Counted from the stretch's first letter, positions 1-12,787 are shown. The stretch is DNA of 64,000 nucleotides from Thysanoteuthis rhombus (GCA_963457665.1 OY735202.1:47120401-47184400), one strand, 5' to 3'. Numbers and translations are program-made. Notes: a model not told the origin generated them from the letters alone.

Positions 1-1290
1 CTCAAAATAATTCATCGATTTTAGTAAAGAGGAATTGCTGAGTGTAATCATGGGTGTAATTTTTGATACCTTTTTCTCTCAATCGAGGAGTTTTTCGTAT
101 GATTGGTTTGAAGAAAAAAGCGGGAAAAAATGATAAAAAGTTTTTGATAATAAAGGAAAAAATCGACTGACAAACCCAACAAAAGATTGAAGAAGAAATC
201 ATAAGCGTTTATATCCGGAACCAAAATAGATCCAGACAAATATATGATAAACCGAATTTATGGAAGAGTTCTTCCTTTCCAGCTTCATAGAGACAATTCA
301 CCCAGTTTTTCGGTTTGTTTTGCACTATTCATAAAAAAAAAAGGAACCATATCTGTTTTTTCTGTGGATCTTGAACGACATTGTAAGCATATACATCTTT
401 AGCTCCATGTAGATTATGAAGATATATATTTTATTACTAGCTGGGCCCATGGGAATTCCATGGGTGTAGGTAACTTTGGTTAATTATTAACTCATGCCTC
501 TTCTCTTCTTTAACCCTATTTCTTCTATGATGTTATTGGTGTCACAGATTTTATCAGAATATAGAATTTACGTTGGCATCATTGAATATCATCCTGTAAA
601 ATATTCATAGTTTTTATTTAGAGTTAAAATTAAGAGTTGGAGTTAAAATGCAGAAAATGAAAAATATGGATAGTGTTTATGTAATCTGTCACTCTGTCAC
701 TGTGCCACTTTGGCGAAAAGTTATGTAAACAATGTCACCCAGAGCTTCACTAGTCATTGACGATATTCTCTCGATGATGATGCAAAGGGAATATTCCAGG
801 TTTTACAACGATTTTATTTGATAGCAGACTTATATAATGTTGATAGGTTCTTTACAGACGAGAAAAATGTCCGTATTTTGAAGAGTTTTATGCTCATATA
901 ACAGGTATAGTAAAGTAAATTTTTCTTTTGGTTTCTTACTACATAAATAATCCAAGTTTTGGTGATTGATAGAAAGGGTCATCTGCCATAGATAGTAGTT
1001 GGGTGAGTAGTATGACCCCGCAGAATGCGTGTTTCCATCCTTGCTAATAAAAACATCGACGAAGAGTTATTTATATCGCGGCACACTTCCTGGTCCAAGG
1101 AAAAATCAAAATGAATTGAACAGTTGTGTTAAAGAACACAAAAACGAAGAATGGAAACAGCATGCGAAAACAAAATCCGGACTAAGATTTGAAGAGGGAA
1201 TATGAGGAGTTCAAATTCAGATAGAAGGAGAAAACGTAGAAAGGAGAATCTCCAAAACAAGCTTCAGGGATTAGCGTTGTGTACCAAAAA
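1..1290. other. No recognisable feature
   Basis: AT-rich sequence with only short frames. A 48-base stretch near 357-405 resembles 1896-1945 on the minus strand; otherwise nothing stands out. Confidence 0.6.
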
Positions 1291-1557
1291 CTCTACTATT
1301 GTTCATAGTTAGTCGTACAGCTTTCCATCCTACGTTGACACTAACCGGTTAGCTACTTCATCTACGTTTTCTCAACAGACGATAGCTTGGAGAGACGCGT
1401 GTCACCTTCCACCAACCTAGGTTGCAGACTTGACAGCTTATCGGACTTCTATTCCCCACCACTCCCTGGCTAGCTGGGAGCTCGGAGGAGATGTGACTGC
1501 TCCAGTGTCTTTTCCCAAACTGACTACAAGAATTCTAATTTCTGTCCCGCAGCGTAG

Positions 1558-1588
<31 letters not shown>

Positions 1589-1770
1589 GTCTTTCAACGT
1601 CCATCGTTGGATATAGACTTTCCCCAGGATTCGCCACATTTCTCTATCATGGGCGTCGCGGAGCCAGTACTTTCTAAATTTGTCTAGCTCGTTTCTACAT
1701 CTAATATTCTGTCGGCTTCAGTTGTGCATGTGATCTCGGGGGATCCATGTCTAGTCTCGTGATTTTTACT
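1558..1770 (-). mobile_element. LINE 3' end with (GAT)n tail, minus strand
   Basis: Read on the minus strand, this segment ends in a run of GAT triplets (1558-1588) preceded by sequence closely matching the end of the plus-strand element at 13.6-14.05 kb: both share the stretch encoding 'R..W.KVY', about 40 bases before the triplets. Such short tandem tails are typical of RTE/Jockey-type non-LTR elements, whose 3' ends prime reverse transcription. Only the last 200 bp or so is present, as expected for a 5'-truncated insertion. The open frame across it on the plus strand (poly-Ser) is antisense to the triplets and not a gene. Confidence 0.7.
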
Positions 1771-2069
1771 TTTGTGGAACTGTTTCAACGAGTCCTGTCA
1801 ATCCTCGAGGTTGCCAACAACTTAGTTGACTTTGCTTTGGGAAACCGGACAAGATCAGCCCGAAGTAATTTCAGCCAACCTGACCGACATTCCCCCTGTG
1901 GATCTTTGAACACAATGTAGGCGTAGAAAGTGTTGATGGAGTGAAACGTATCCGAGAGGGGATAGGTCTTTGTCTCACTTCTCATTTTTGTTCGATCGTT
2001 GACTACCCATGATCTAATCGGAATGTTACAGAAACAGGGATTAATTCCATGACAACATATCTTGCCCCA

Positions 2070-2432
2070 AAGTAAACTACGTAACTTTGTTCTCCTCTCT
2101 CCCCACTCCCATCCTCTTATCAAATATTTTCCGATTTCCCCCTCCCATCCTCTTATTAAACAACTTTTCCTGTCTCTCGTCTCTCTTTCCCTATTCCTTC
2201 GGTAAAATACTTTATTTCTTCACGTCTCTTCCTACCCTCTTACTAGAATAGCTCCCTTGTCTCCCCTACTCCTATTCTCTCAGTAAACTACCTAACTTTC
2301 TTTTCCCCCTCTCTTCTCCTGCTCTCTTAATAAACCACCGAAACTACTTTACTTCTATCCCTTCCTTAAAGTACCAACATCCTTTTCTACCCTTTCTCAT
2401 TCTACTCGTTTATTAAACTACCTAACTCTAGT
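2070..2432. repeat. Diverged pyrimidine-rich minisatellite
   Basis: A phrase resembling 'TATTAAACTACCTAACTTT', followed by a 25-35 base C/T-rich stretch, recurs about seven times with variation. The clearest units begin near 2070, 2155, 2285, 2330 and 2412. The period is roughly 45-60 bp and the units are strongly diverged, so this is an old tandem array. It has no coding potential, and its strong C/T strand bias is unlike the flanks. Confidence 0.6.
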
Positions 2433-2514
2433 TTATAGAGATGAAATAATCTTTTTCTTTGATGAAATGAGTAATATCTTTATCTATTAATCAAGCAAAG
2501 TATCACTCTCAGAT

Positions 2515-2937
2515 AGCAAGCCTTTGTCAAAACAAGTACAACCTTCAAGAACAAGGAAATGTAACTAATGCATCCTCCCGATAGTCACTTATGGAGCTAA
2601 AACATACCACCTAACCAAAAGACTGATACTCTGAGAACCATGCAATGTGCTCATAAAAGAATCGGTCTTAACCTCACATGGAGAGATCATGAGGCAGCAC
2701 AATATATTAGGGGAAAACATGAGTCTGAGACATCATAGAATCCAATGGAAAACTCAAATGGCAATGTGCTGGTCATATTGCATGAATGGCAGATAACCGC
2801 CGGACATAACGACTCACAGCACGGATTTCCTTAGACAAGTTCAGAAAGCACGGTGACATCCACGATAGAGAGGTCTGGCAAATCATGAGGAGGATCTATC
2901 AACGGACAAATAAACTGACGATGATAATGATGATGAA
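2515..2937 (+). mobile_element. LINE reverse transcriptase C-terminus, 3' end
   Basis: Three-frame reading gives pieces of the C-terminal region of an endonuclease-reverse transcriptase: an 'I.TYGAET' equivalent near 2580-2610 ('VTYGAKTYHLTK'-like), 'RIQWKTQMAMCW' near 2740 (family: R-x-x-W-x-G-H), then a D-R-x-x-W-like block before GAT/AAT triplets at 2918-2937. It aligns with 13603-14050 over its whole length, including the shared words 'caaccttcaagaacaagg' and 'tatggagct'. Relative to that copy it lacks about 40 bp near 2560. It carries several stops and frameshifts, so it is dead. It may belong to the same insertion history as the RT N-terminal piece at 3.7 kb, but the order is wrong for one element. 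Confidence 0.75.
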
Positions 2938-3721
2938 AGAATAACCAATACATCATCATTAAAAAATACTCTAGTTTGATTTATCGAATATTAACCAAGA
3001 TTTCTTTTGTAAACTGATAATTTCGTAACTCGACAATTATGGAGGGACGAACGAAGAGAATCTGTTTCACAAATCAGTCATGACGTCTTCACTCTGATTC
3101 ATTCAAATTCCTGCATCCTGTAAAACTCCCTCTTCTGATTGGTCACTCTTTCGACAAATCTGCTTGTGTCATGCAGAATAAAAGTACGATTATCATTTTT
3201 TCGCCTATAATATCCTGAATTATTGAACATTTTAAAGATTATTTTTAACTAGTCGACGCTTACTGGTAGATAGATGATTGCCTCGGGTCTGTAACTGATT
3301 ATTGTACGATTATGTATGGTGTTAATAAATAAAACCACTTACCGTGGTCCCTAACTTGGACGCGATGTTCAATCAGCTCGTTCCGTCTGATTCTCAAGGG
3401 AGTCTATTGATTTTTTGTCAGATAAAACTATGCTTAGGAAATGATCAACTAACACCTTCGGTGATGCCTGGTCTGGCATCTAAGAGATTTCACTTTGCCC
3501 CCAAGAGAATTGGCAATTTTTCTCGGACAAAAATATCATGCAACACTTAAAACCATGTTTATATCAACTTTAACTCATCTTGAGAAAGAGATATTTAGGA
3601 TACTATAGCAGACAATCTCGTAGTATTTCTGTCAAGCTTGTCAAGTACCACAAACTAATAAACTGATATTTATTAACGATATCCCACACTTAACAGAAGA
3701 CGAAGTTGTGTTTGTATAACA

Positions 3722-3965
3722 AAATATGAAACTCAGAAAAGCTCATGACTAAGATGACATAACAACAGACCTTACAGAAGAAGATACAGGAGATATCTCC
3801 CCAAAAGACAGATATTTACGTAGTGCATACGAGAAAGGAAAGTGTCTTGAAACTTCTGATCTGAAATGGTGATCCTACTCCACAACAAAAAAGATAATTT
3901 CAACCTCGGCAACTACCGCCTTATTTAGTCTAGGGAAAATAACGTATGACCTCTGACAGAATTCA
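3722..3965 (+). mobile_element. Non-LTR reverse transcriptase, N-terminal palm fragment
   Basis: Frame-corrected reading gives 'KAHD-DDITTDL' (family: K-A-P-G-x-D-x-I-x-x-E-x) and about 40 codons later 'MVILLHNKKDNFNLGNYR' (family: I-L-x-H-K-K-G-D-x-x-N-x-x-N-Y-R-P-I). These are the conserved blocks just before the first catalytic aspartate of LINE reverse transcriptases. A stop falls in the first block, a frame change separates the two, and another stop follows 'NYRLI', so the fragment cannot be expressed. The catalytic motifs are not present downstream. Confidence 0.75.
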
Positions 3966-4249
3966 TCTTTGCTGTTTTATGTTTATATTGATATCTTAAA
4001 CACTGCAGTAAAAATCTAGAAAAATCTCATTTGGTGGAGATATGTTAAAATGTATTTTAATCTGAAATGGCCGCTATTATTCAAAGTTTGCCTATATCTG
4101 GACTTCAAATAGAATTGCAAGTTCTAAAGTCAGTTTCAACTTTGGAAAAAAGTACGAAACTTAAGACTATTGTCTTGTCTGTTGCTGAAACATCCTCATA
4201 AGACACCCTATTCCATTTACATGAGCATCTTTCATTAAAAAGTCACCTT

Positions 4250-7200
4250 CTTCCAAGGAACTTCCGATGTCAGGCTTAGTGGTATTTACACAACTTACTT
4301 TCCTAGACTCCACACAGGCCAGGGAACACCGAAGTCAACGATCTTATACAGCTTGTTCTGTTACAATCTGTTCTGCAGTTACAGCTGATTACTTTCTGGA
4401 TAGTTGGTGATGCTGCTGAAGGAAGGTCCATTTCTATTATGATGAGTTTTCCGTCAAACAATTGCCAATCTCAATTGGTTGGACTCAGGCCTACCCGACT
4501 GTACTTGCAAGTACGCTCTGGAACTTTGACATTTTGTGGCAGAGGCTGTAGGGGAAATCACTTTGGGATGCACAAAGACTGAACTCGTTGCGGCCTTTTT
4601 ACAAAATCGTTCATGACGTCTTTTCTACTATTGTAGATTGATAAATTGGCAGCTTTGCCAGCTTCTTCAATGTCCTTTTTTGTTTAATTTTCATTGCAAA
4701 AAAACTTCTGCATGTTTCTCAAAGTCTGGATCTGGTCTGATCAACTTCAAAGCCGCACCCTTACCAACCCCGAAATACTTGATGTGTTATCACAACACAA
4801 TATAGCGCGCCCAGACTGGATAGAATTGCAGGCTTTCCCATCGAGGTCGTTTTTCAGGTTGTGAATATTTCACACTTTTTTTTTCTGCTGTCTGTCTTTG
4901 TTCTGGTCTGAAGAAGATGTTATGGCTCTCTCTATTCGCATGGTGGCGCAACAGAACCAGCAGGCCTGTATCTTTCACCAACAGCAACTGCTGTCTCCAC
5001 TATCAACTGGTCAGAATTTTCATTAATATGAACAACTCTGAAGCTTCGCCCCAACCTTCATCCCCAGGAGGCCAATCATTATGGTTTTATTTGACAAGAG
5101 ATAACCCTTCTATGATTTACAGACCATCTCTTCATCCCTTATGTCGTCAAACGATACGGGAGGTTGTATGCACAATTGATACTTGAAAATTCCATCTCGA
5201 TTCTCTAGCGGTGTAGCGCTAGAAAAAAAAAGCTTAGGGCCGATTTGCACAATCTCCCTATCAGCTTTGAATCCATGCTGGGTTGCCAGGGTAACTGCCT
5301 GGTCGTTCTCCAGTGAGTGTACTGTGCAGCATTTTCCCCTTCCATTTTGTGCAGAATATTACAACCTACATCTCTAGCAAAGTCAATATTAACAGAAGTA
5401 TCAGCTGTCACCCTACTAGCAATATTGCGTAGAGAGGTTTCTAATGTGGAAGGTTCCCGCTTTCGTAGATAATTTTCAAGCCCCCTAGTGTCTTTTCAAT
5501 CCCTTTCAATTCTTGCGTGTGTTCTCTCCTTATGTTGTTCACTTGTAGCAAATGCTGTACCTGTGACATCTTGTACATCATAACAAATACAAGCATTGGC
5601 TGCAACCAGGTTATACACTGTAACTCTGTCATACCCAATCCCTGGTCAGACCACTGTTTGTCTTCATATTTTTCATGAGAACCTGCCCAATCACTTAATC
5701 TCCGGAGTGGGCCAGCTCAAAAGCAGTCACTTCTTCTGAGGACATGGAGATCATTCTCAAAGTATTTTAATGTAGCAGGTTGCTCATGTTTAAGTTTTCA
5801 CATCCTTTGTAGGTACAAGTGGACTGACTTTGGATATGGATTGTATCCAGGTGCAGCTGGGTATAGTCGCATCCCAGAAAGAGTCTTCAGCCATTTTTCT
5901 CAATCGCTCTACCAAAATAAAACACTGCAGCATCCCGGTCATGTTCTTATACCGAAGCCATAGTGTATCAATGCGTGAGTTCTTCGTTTTGTCTTTTACT
6001 TGATAAGTATCTTCATCCACTCTTTTTAATATTAATGAATCCTTTATTTCTGTAATCGCAATTTCACTTTTTCATTTTTCTTTCTAGCAATTCAGTGACC
6101 CAATGCAGATCATTATTTCCCTACAGGATATTCTTTTGCTCTTTCTAATAACTGTTTCAGATCTTCATTTGGTTCTTTTGGATTCTTTTCTGCTTGTGAT
6201 TTATTCTGCTCCATATATACTGCATCATGTACACTTAGGACTTCTGATGAGATTTCAGAATCGCAACACGTTTCAACAGCACTTGCATGATGTTGGTTGG
6301 CTTATGAGAAAGGACAATTGTATTCCTCTGACAATATCATTATATTCAAGACTAAGACATGCCCCATATGAGTACGAAGCTGTTGCCTTTTCAGGCAGCA
6401 TATTTACAACAGCATATCTATTGCATATATAGTCTTTCGGAGCTCGTCTAGTCCGGATGCTGACATGATGTAGTACATGTATCCTAAGAAACCTATTTCT
6501 GTATGGAAACCACCAAGTCGGAGAACCATCGAGCGGAGATCACTGTTTTGTAGTTCACTCTCAATGATGGTTCAATTTCATCTTGCATCAGCTTACAGGG
6601 GTTGGGGTTCTTATAACAGTCGAAAAAAGCTTTTCATTTTTCATCTCACATTGTTAAAGAATTCATCGGTCAACCCAACTACAAGCAGTAAGGATATATC
6701 ACTAAGATGGTCGAAGATGTCCTATCTTTTACTCTGAGTCTTATGGCCAGTCTACCCCTAGCTGGAGGGGGAAGGAGGAATGTGTCTTTCCTTTCTGTCT
6801 TTTTTTTGTTTTGTTTTGTTTTCAGATCTATCTGTTTTGGGGTTTAGAGGAATATTCCAATCAAATTTTGGTGTACATTTGGAAATATTAAAGCCTTACT
6901 CTTACTTACAGTTTTGGTAGATGTTAGATGGTGTACATTTTAATGGTCAAACAACACAGCTGAATGAATGAATAATGAGAAAAATAGAAAGAAAAATCGT
7001 TGCCTTCCACCGAAGCGGCTGATTGAAGGCAATGATGGGAGTAACATTACATTTCATTGCTTAATCATAAACAAACGGGTGCAGAATACACACAAAACAT
7101 ATGCGTAGGACTCATGTCTATCATAGGCATAAAAAGAAACTATTCATGACTTTCCTCTGTGTTTTCCTTTGTGGACAAGTTCCATCATTCCTGATCACAC

Positions 7201-8600
7201 AAGCTGTTAAGACTTTGGGACCCAAGAGACTTTACAAAGAAACTGTAGGTTAGATGCAGTATCCAATCAGTAGCATTCGCAATCCTCCCCAAGGTCATAG
7301 AGGAGAGGCCAAGGGTCTCCAATTTTCAAAAGTGGATATTGATACACCCTACAGCAGCTGTGTAATCTGATGTCACAGCTATGACTGTTCCTCTAGAAAG
7401 AGCCACACTTGACTCATACTTTTTCACTTGCTTATATAAAGAATAGAATTCAATCTCACTAAAAAAAAAAAAAAGATTTGTATGCCAAGTCCCATTTATA
7501 ATGGAGGGATGAGAATCGTTGGCCTTGTTACCTACATCTTGGTACGTCCCACTTGTAGTTCTCAAGAGTAAAGGTTCTTTGAGGAAAAGATGAAGGGTTC
7601 TTGGTGGAATTACATTTTTCATTAGAAGATGAAATACCGTCAAATGAGGGATATGTATCTCTGAATCTTGACATGTTTTATATCAGTCTTCACCAGCCTG
7701 GTACCAATTTTCACAAAACGGACCATTTTTGCATCAATATCACTATTTCCCTTTCTAGGTTCGGGCATAAATGCACTCAAAATATTTAAGGCTTTTGACT
7801 TGAATGCAACCACTATCAGTCTGCCATTGTTTTCTGTAATGATTGTTTGATCACCAATTCTTTCAAGCAGCTTCATCTTCGTGTGCTTCATTATTTATTA
7901 CTCACAACTGTCATCACAACAGTCATTTTTCTCTTTGAGGTATTGTTTCATCTTAACAAGTAAGCCACCAAGTGTAATATAGTCATTATCATTCTATTCT
8001 AAATACCTGGCTACCTTCAAGAATGCATTTGATCCGGCTTCATCATGAGGTTTGCCCCTTTTCTTTGGACAACTATGTACTTCATAAGTCTAAGGTATTT
8101 GTTGTTGTTTTTTTGGTACGGAAGTTCACACCGCATTGTTGATGATAGATGGCATCTGCAGCATGAAAATCCAGGGTAAATTCCAGTCTTGCAAGAACTT
8201 TTAGTGCTCAGCTATCATAGCACTTCTGGCATACTTCTGAATTCTGAAATTCTTTGGACCCAACAGGAAACATCTCATACCCTCTCCTCTTCTCATCAGA
8301 TGATTTTCCAAACAGGAGACATTTTTTCCTGAAATGAGAACTTGAGATTACTTTTTATGCAACTCAATTTTGTTTGGGTTGCAGTAGACTCTTCTGTATT
8401 CTTGATCTACTCTCGGTCCGCAACGAACATACACTCACTTTTTCGCACATCAAAAAATCTCATGTGGAGCAAGTTTCTTAGTCGCACATATCCTGAAAAC
8501 TTGGCCTTTTTGTGTTGTTTTCGCATCTTTTCTGGTTTTATTGACGGTTATCTTATTCATTTCTCAATGACCACTTTAGAATCTGGAAGGAAGTGAACAA
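4250..8600 (-). pseudogene. Decayed multi-copy invertebrate ORF with CXC-like C-terminus
   Basis: The minus strand preserves, in collinear order from 8.6 to 4.25 kb, fragments of a large protein family I know as multi-copy hypothetical proteins in octopus, cnidarians and arthropods, some annotated with a Tesmin/TSO1-like CXC domain. Visible blocks: 'CLLFGKS' (8303-8335); 'DFHAADAIYHQQCGVNFR' (8118-8175); 'MKLLERIGDQTIITE' (about 7830-7890); 'TRPTILIPPL' then 'MGLGIQI' (about 7480-7540); 'YKQVKKYESSVALSRGT' (about 7380-7440); 'DTLWLRYKNMTGMLQCF' (about 5920-5970); 'GMTELQCITWLQPM' (about 5590-5640); 'KYQLCIQPP' (about 5150-5180); 'DWQLFDGKL' (about 4460); and 'ISCNCRTDCN' (about 4375-4400), which starts the cysteine-rich end. 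Stops and frameshifts occur throughout. The function of the family is not known to me; its copy number suggests a mobile or viral-type origin, which is inference. Confidence 0.75.
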
Positions 8601-8754
8601 TAATATCATACAACTGTCTGGTGCTTAGTTTTATCTCACACCTGCACACACACATACGCTCACACATGTTTACAATATTGGTTTGTACTCACTGACACTG
8701 ATTGGCCCGTTGAGAGTCAAATTACAATGTTACCAAGATATTATCTAGGCCATC

Positions 8755-8838
8755 AACATGTAGCTAAGCTACTTAGAATATCCACATGTAGCTAAGCTAA
8801 CTAGCATATTCACATGTAGCTAAATAATTTAGTGCATT
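8755..8838. repeat. Three-unit tandem repeat, 28-bp period
   Basis: The phrase 'acatgtagctaa' starts at 8756, 8784 and 8812, with related intervening bases ('gctacttagaatatcc' and 'gctaactagcatattc'). The spacing is 28 bp both times. It lies just beyond the 5' end of the 4.25-8.6 kb pseudogene and may belong to it, but I cannot show this. Confidence 0.8.
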
Positions 8839-9160
8839 TCGATTGGTAACAGACAGCGACTCGTAACGAAGAATATGCTGAAGACGAATGATGAAGGAAA
8901 TCTGGTTATGAAACCGTTAGCATTGTTAAATGATAACAAATGAGAGGCACTTGTTATATAGCTCACATGTTTAATTTAAACAGTAGATTTATATAAATAA
9001 GTATGTATTTCAGTTTTTAGCTTATTTATAATACAGGAAACATCTGATAAGTATGATTTGGAGTTCAGATCTATTTGCCATATGCATGCTTAATTTTTTT
9101 TTAGAACAAATGATACATGTTTGTGTTGTCACTAAAATATACAGTTTTCCATTCTTTGAC

Positions 9161-9382
9161 CTATCCATAGATTGTGTTAATTTTGACAAGGTTCCCCCAC
9201 TTTGATTTTTCTAGACATGTTAGATTGGAAGGTTTAATGAGCTGAATGCAACAGAAATCCTTTCTGTTGCGATCAATCCAAGGTTGGATGAAGTTTTCTC
9301 CCAGTTTCCCTAGATTGATTACAGAATTACCAAAGATACATAATCTATTCTCAAACATACTTGCAAACATACTAACAACCAT
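9161..9382 (-). other. Unassigned 73-codon open frame
   Basis: A minus-strand open frame with mixed, non-repetitive composition. It contains 'GENFIQPWIDRNRKDF' and 'IQLIKPSNLTCLEKS', which read like real protein rather than microsatellite translation. I do not recognise a family. It has no clear start context or splice signals that I can defend. It lies between the 4.25-8.6 kb pseudogene and a LINE, so it could be another transposon remnant or chance. Confidence 0.2.
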
Positions 9383-9479
9383 TCAAGACCAAAAATAACC
9401 ACACGAACAGGTAGACTTTATAAGTGGCAATTCAACAACAGCCCGACTACATAGAAGGAATCCACTAATCGAGAAGTCA

Positions 9480-10460
9480 TTAAAATACAAACCACTTTGA
9501 TTGGCCTTTGTAGTTTATGAGAAAGCATTTGACTCAACGTGAGATCAAGGTGTTAACGAGAATTGATTACAGGTCATTCAGAACATCGAATATGGCACTA
9601 CAAAAATCAGACTGCAAAAACGTACAAACCAGATAAAGATAGAAGAAGGGGTAAAGCAAGGGGATGCAATATCACCTGAACTATTCAAAGTGAGACTTGA
9701 ACGCATATTTCGGAAAAAGTGACAAGGAGGGAATGGAGATAAGCTAGTCGTAAAATATTTAAACCGCTTGAGATGACGTTTCAGTTATGAGGGATTGCAA
9801 AACATGTTGACTGATCTATAGTGGGAAATTTGAAAAGTAGGCTCAAAGATGAACAGAAGAATTACAAAAGTAATGTTCGATGATCAATTCTCCCTAAAGA
9901 CTATAAGAATAGAGGGCGAGGCTTTAAAAGAAGTTAACGAATACGTTTACCAAGGACAAGTGATAAAGTTAGAGGAAGACAATGGAAGCGAAATAAATCG
10001 ACGCATAACGATTGGCTAGAAATATTTTGGTATGAATAGAGACATATTTAAGAGCATCTTGCCAATTTTCTTAAGATCTAAAGACTACAATAAATACATA
10101 ATGCCAGCTGTGACTTATGGATGTGACACATGGAAATTTTCAAAAAGATTGAACTCTATGAGATGCAGACAGATCAACATGGGTCAGAGGGATGACTAGA
10201 GTGGAGGATATGATATAAATATGGTGATGGGCTAGACACTTGGCCCGAAGAGATTACAACAAATAGAACAAAAGGCTCTCCGATTGGTGCCCATGAAACA
10301 GTAAACGCTGTACGAAAAGACCAGCCACAAAATGGAGGGATGAGATAGGAAGGTTTGCTGGTAAGGCATGGCAGAGGTCAGCGCAATTGTGGTCATCATG
10401 GAGGGAAATTGGAAAAGGCTTTGTTCAGCATTGGACTTATCATGACTGATGATGATAGCA
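9480..10460 (+). mobile_element. LINE reverse transcriptase, motif A to 3' end
   Basis: This is the longest LINE remnant here. Frame-shifted reading gives 'VVYEKAFDST' (9510-9540), the motif carrying the first catalytic aspartate; 'GVKQGDAISPELFK' (about 9648-9690); 'VMFDDQFSLKTIRIEGEA' (about 9872-9930); 'VNEYVYQGQVI' (about 9933-9965); 'INRRITIG' (about 9992-10015); and 'MPAVTYGCDTW' (about 10101-10133). A degraded C-terminal region and a short GAT tail at 10446-10458 follow. The F-A-D-D block expected near 9745-9770 is frameshifted and unreadable. At least four stops or frameshifts are visible. It matches the endonuclease-reverse transcriptase type of RTE-like LINEs; the endonuclease half is missing. 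Confidence 0.85.
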
Positions 10461-12787
10461 GAAAATATTGCATCTTCGTAGTTGAGAGAACTCAGAACAA
10501 TTCATCAAGATATGTGAAAACAGATGTGAATGAAAAATGTGAAACATTCTTCTGGAAGATTTATTATAATATTAGACCTATAAGACACACTACGTACTTA
10601 TAATGGGGATATACCATAATGGGAATTTATACTTCTTTAAGCTAAAATATGGTATGAGATTAGTATCCGGCTGTGTCATGAACATACTTCTTGTAATAAC
10701 AGATGAAATTTCTTCATGGTGTCGGACACGTGGTAGGTAGGCCATCCGAGGACACATGTGTGCATGACACATTTTTTTTTCAAAGGGAAACTGGTTGGCA
10801 TAGTAACCGTGTTAGGTACATACATGTGCTGAGCAATTAATTTACAATAAAACGAAACAATAAAGCTGATTAGTCAAACTGGTAGGAAGAACAAAAGTGT
10901 CAAAGAACCACAGCTGTGTACTCGATGCATCGAGTTGAAAACTGAGAAAACAAACGTTCACTAGTGTGTGTACGATGGTACCAGATTTGAGACTTCACAT
11001 ACGCTGACCGCTTGACTCTAAGAGATGACTTATGGCAGCTGTGTTGATTTACTCCCAGAACTTATCAAGAGCGATTGTAAGTTCTCATTTACTAATTCAT
11101 TGACTTCTTGCATCAATTCCTCTTTGATTATTTTGAAACGCGAGCTATTAGGTTGGTCAGAATGCTCGTTCTGTTTTCGTCTGCATGTGGCATTAGGTGC
11201 GTTTAATATTAACTCCATTTAAAAGATCGCCTTTGATTGTATTGAGACTGCTATTATGTCAGGGTGCATCTTTTTCACTAGTGTCCAGATTTTTGCTGAT
11301 TGAATCGATTAGTGAAGACATTATTTGAGAATAATCAACATTACACGACGCAGGGGAGAGCAACGTTGTTGAGATATCCAATTCAATCGCGAGAAATCAT
11401 TTTTTTCAAGTTTTGTTATGCTAATCACTTCAATATGTGGCTTCCGAATAAGTTAAGCGAAAAAAAAGCTCTACTGGACTACATTTAAATATTATGTTTT
11501 TGGAAAAAAATTATGACGAGCAATATAAACAACATCTTGGAGTGCAAGAAATCGTAATGAAATCGTCAGTGAAATGAAGCACTACTAATTGTATCAAATG
11601 TCGGTCTTCATCCAGAGAAGGTGATGCTATGAATATGATAGGATCTGAAGGAAGTCATCGACTATGCGCTCATTCCAGCGATAGAAACGATTGATTCAAA
11701 CAAGTACTGCTACCAGGTCGACTAGATGAATTTAATGGCTAAAATGACCCTTTACTCTAAAACAAACGCACACATAATAAAACAAACTCACATATAAGAA
11801 GCATTTAGAACTTCGTAGAATAATAATCCTTGACCTAAATGAAAGGATCATCTTTGAAATAATTAAATATATTTCCTTACTCTCATGTATCAGTAACGTA
11901 TTGCAGAATTATATATAGTGATGTGCAATAAAACCTCAATGGGTTTTACATAAGTTTCTAGGCCAGAACCCTAGATTCTTCCAGCAAACAATTTTTAAAA
12001 AATGGTTTCACTATCGAATTTTGTCATTGATAATAATGCAGCTTCATTTTTTTTTTTTTTTTACAATCAAATCTATTTCTGTTAATTTTAAACGGGTTTT
12101 CATTTCGTCTCGAAAAATGTGACATTATCTTCTGAACAACCTATTTTCATTTTCAGTCCAATTGCTCTAATACCTCCGAGCACAGAGAAGAATCTGAACA
12201 CTGGACAGGTTTTCGTATGCGAATTGATTATTTTTAATAGCATTGGGGACACGCTATCAATTAATTTGAATTTTAGAAAAGTGAAAAAAAAATCTTGCAT
12301 TCGTTCAACAAGAAGTAAAAAAAAAAATTGTTTCGTAGCAGGCTTTAAACATCCTCAAATAATAGTTAGCAATGTGCAGATGTCTTCTTTCACGCAAGGG
12401 ACGAGGTAAAAAAAGATTTGGTTCATACAACTGACATAGTAAATTAGAATTTCACTCATTTTGTGAGGACGCAATGAAAACATTGAATTTAAAGAGTAAT
12501 AGAAAAACATTTAAAAAATTGATGTTATAGAAACGAAAACAAAAATAATAAAAATCCGTTTTTGGCCAACAGAACGCTATTCTCAAAGCTCATCGCAATG
12601 TAAATCTTTCTTATCAACGTGTATGAAAAAACTTGTGAAACCATGTATTTCATATATACCATCATCCTTGACAGTGGGGGAGGGGTTAATAGTTATTATA
12701 TTCTCGACATGCTTTTAAGGCCTATTACATTTTTAAGGGGTTTTAATCAGCATTGAAAAATCGAACAGTCTAAACTTGCCAAAAGAA
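10461..12787. other. No recognisable feature
   Basis: Short frames only. Overlapping frames on both strands at 11025-11222 (minus: 'RFKIIKEELMQEVNELVNEN') have no support. Poly-A/T runs occur at 12049-12062 and 12318-12328. Confidence 0.6.

Noticed and set aside
1430-1687. Poly-Ser protein
   Set aside because: It is antisense to the GAT tail of a minus-strand LINE end.
10669-10773. Inverted repeat TGTGTCATG...CATGACACA
   Set aside because: The arms are only 9-10 bases, 100 bp apart, in AT-rich DNA; this is expected by chance over 64 kb.
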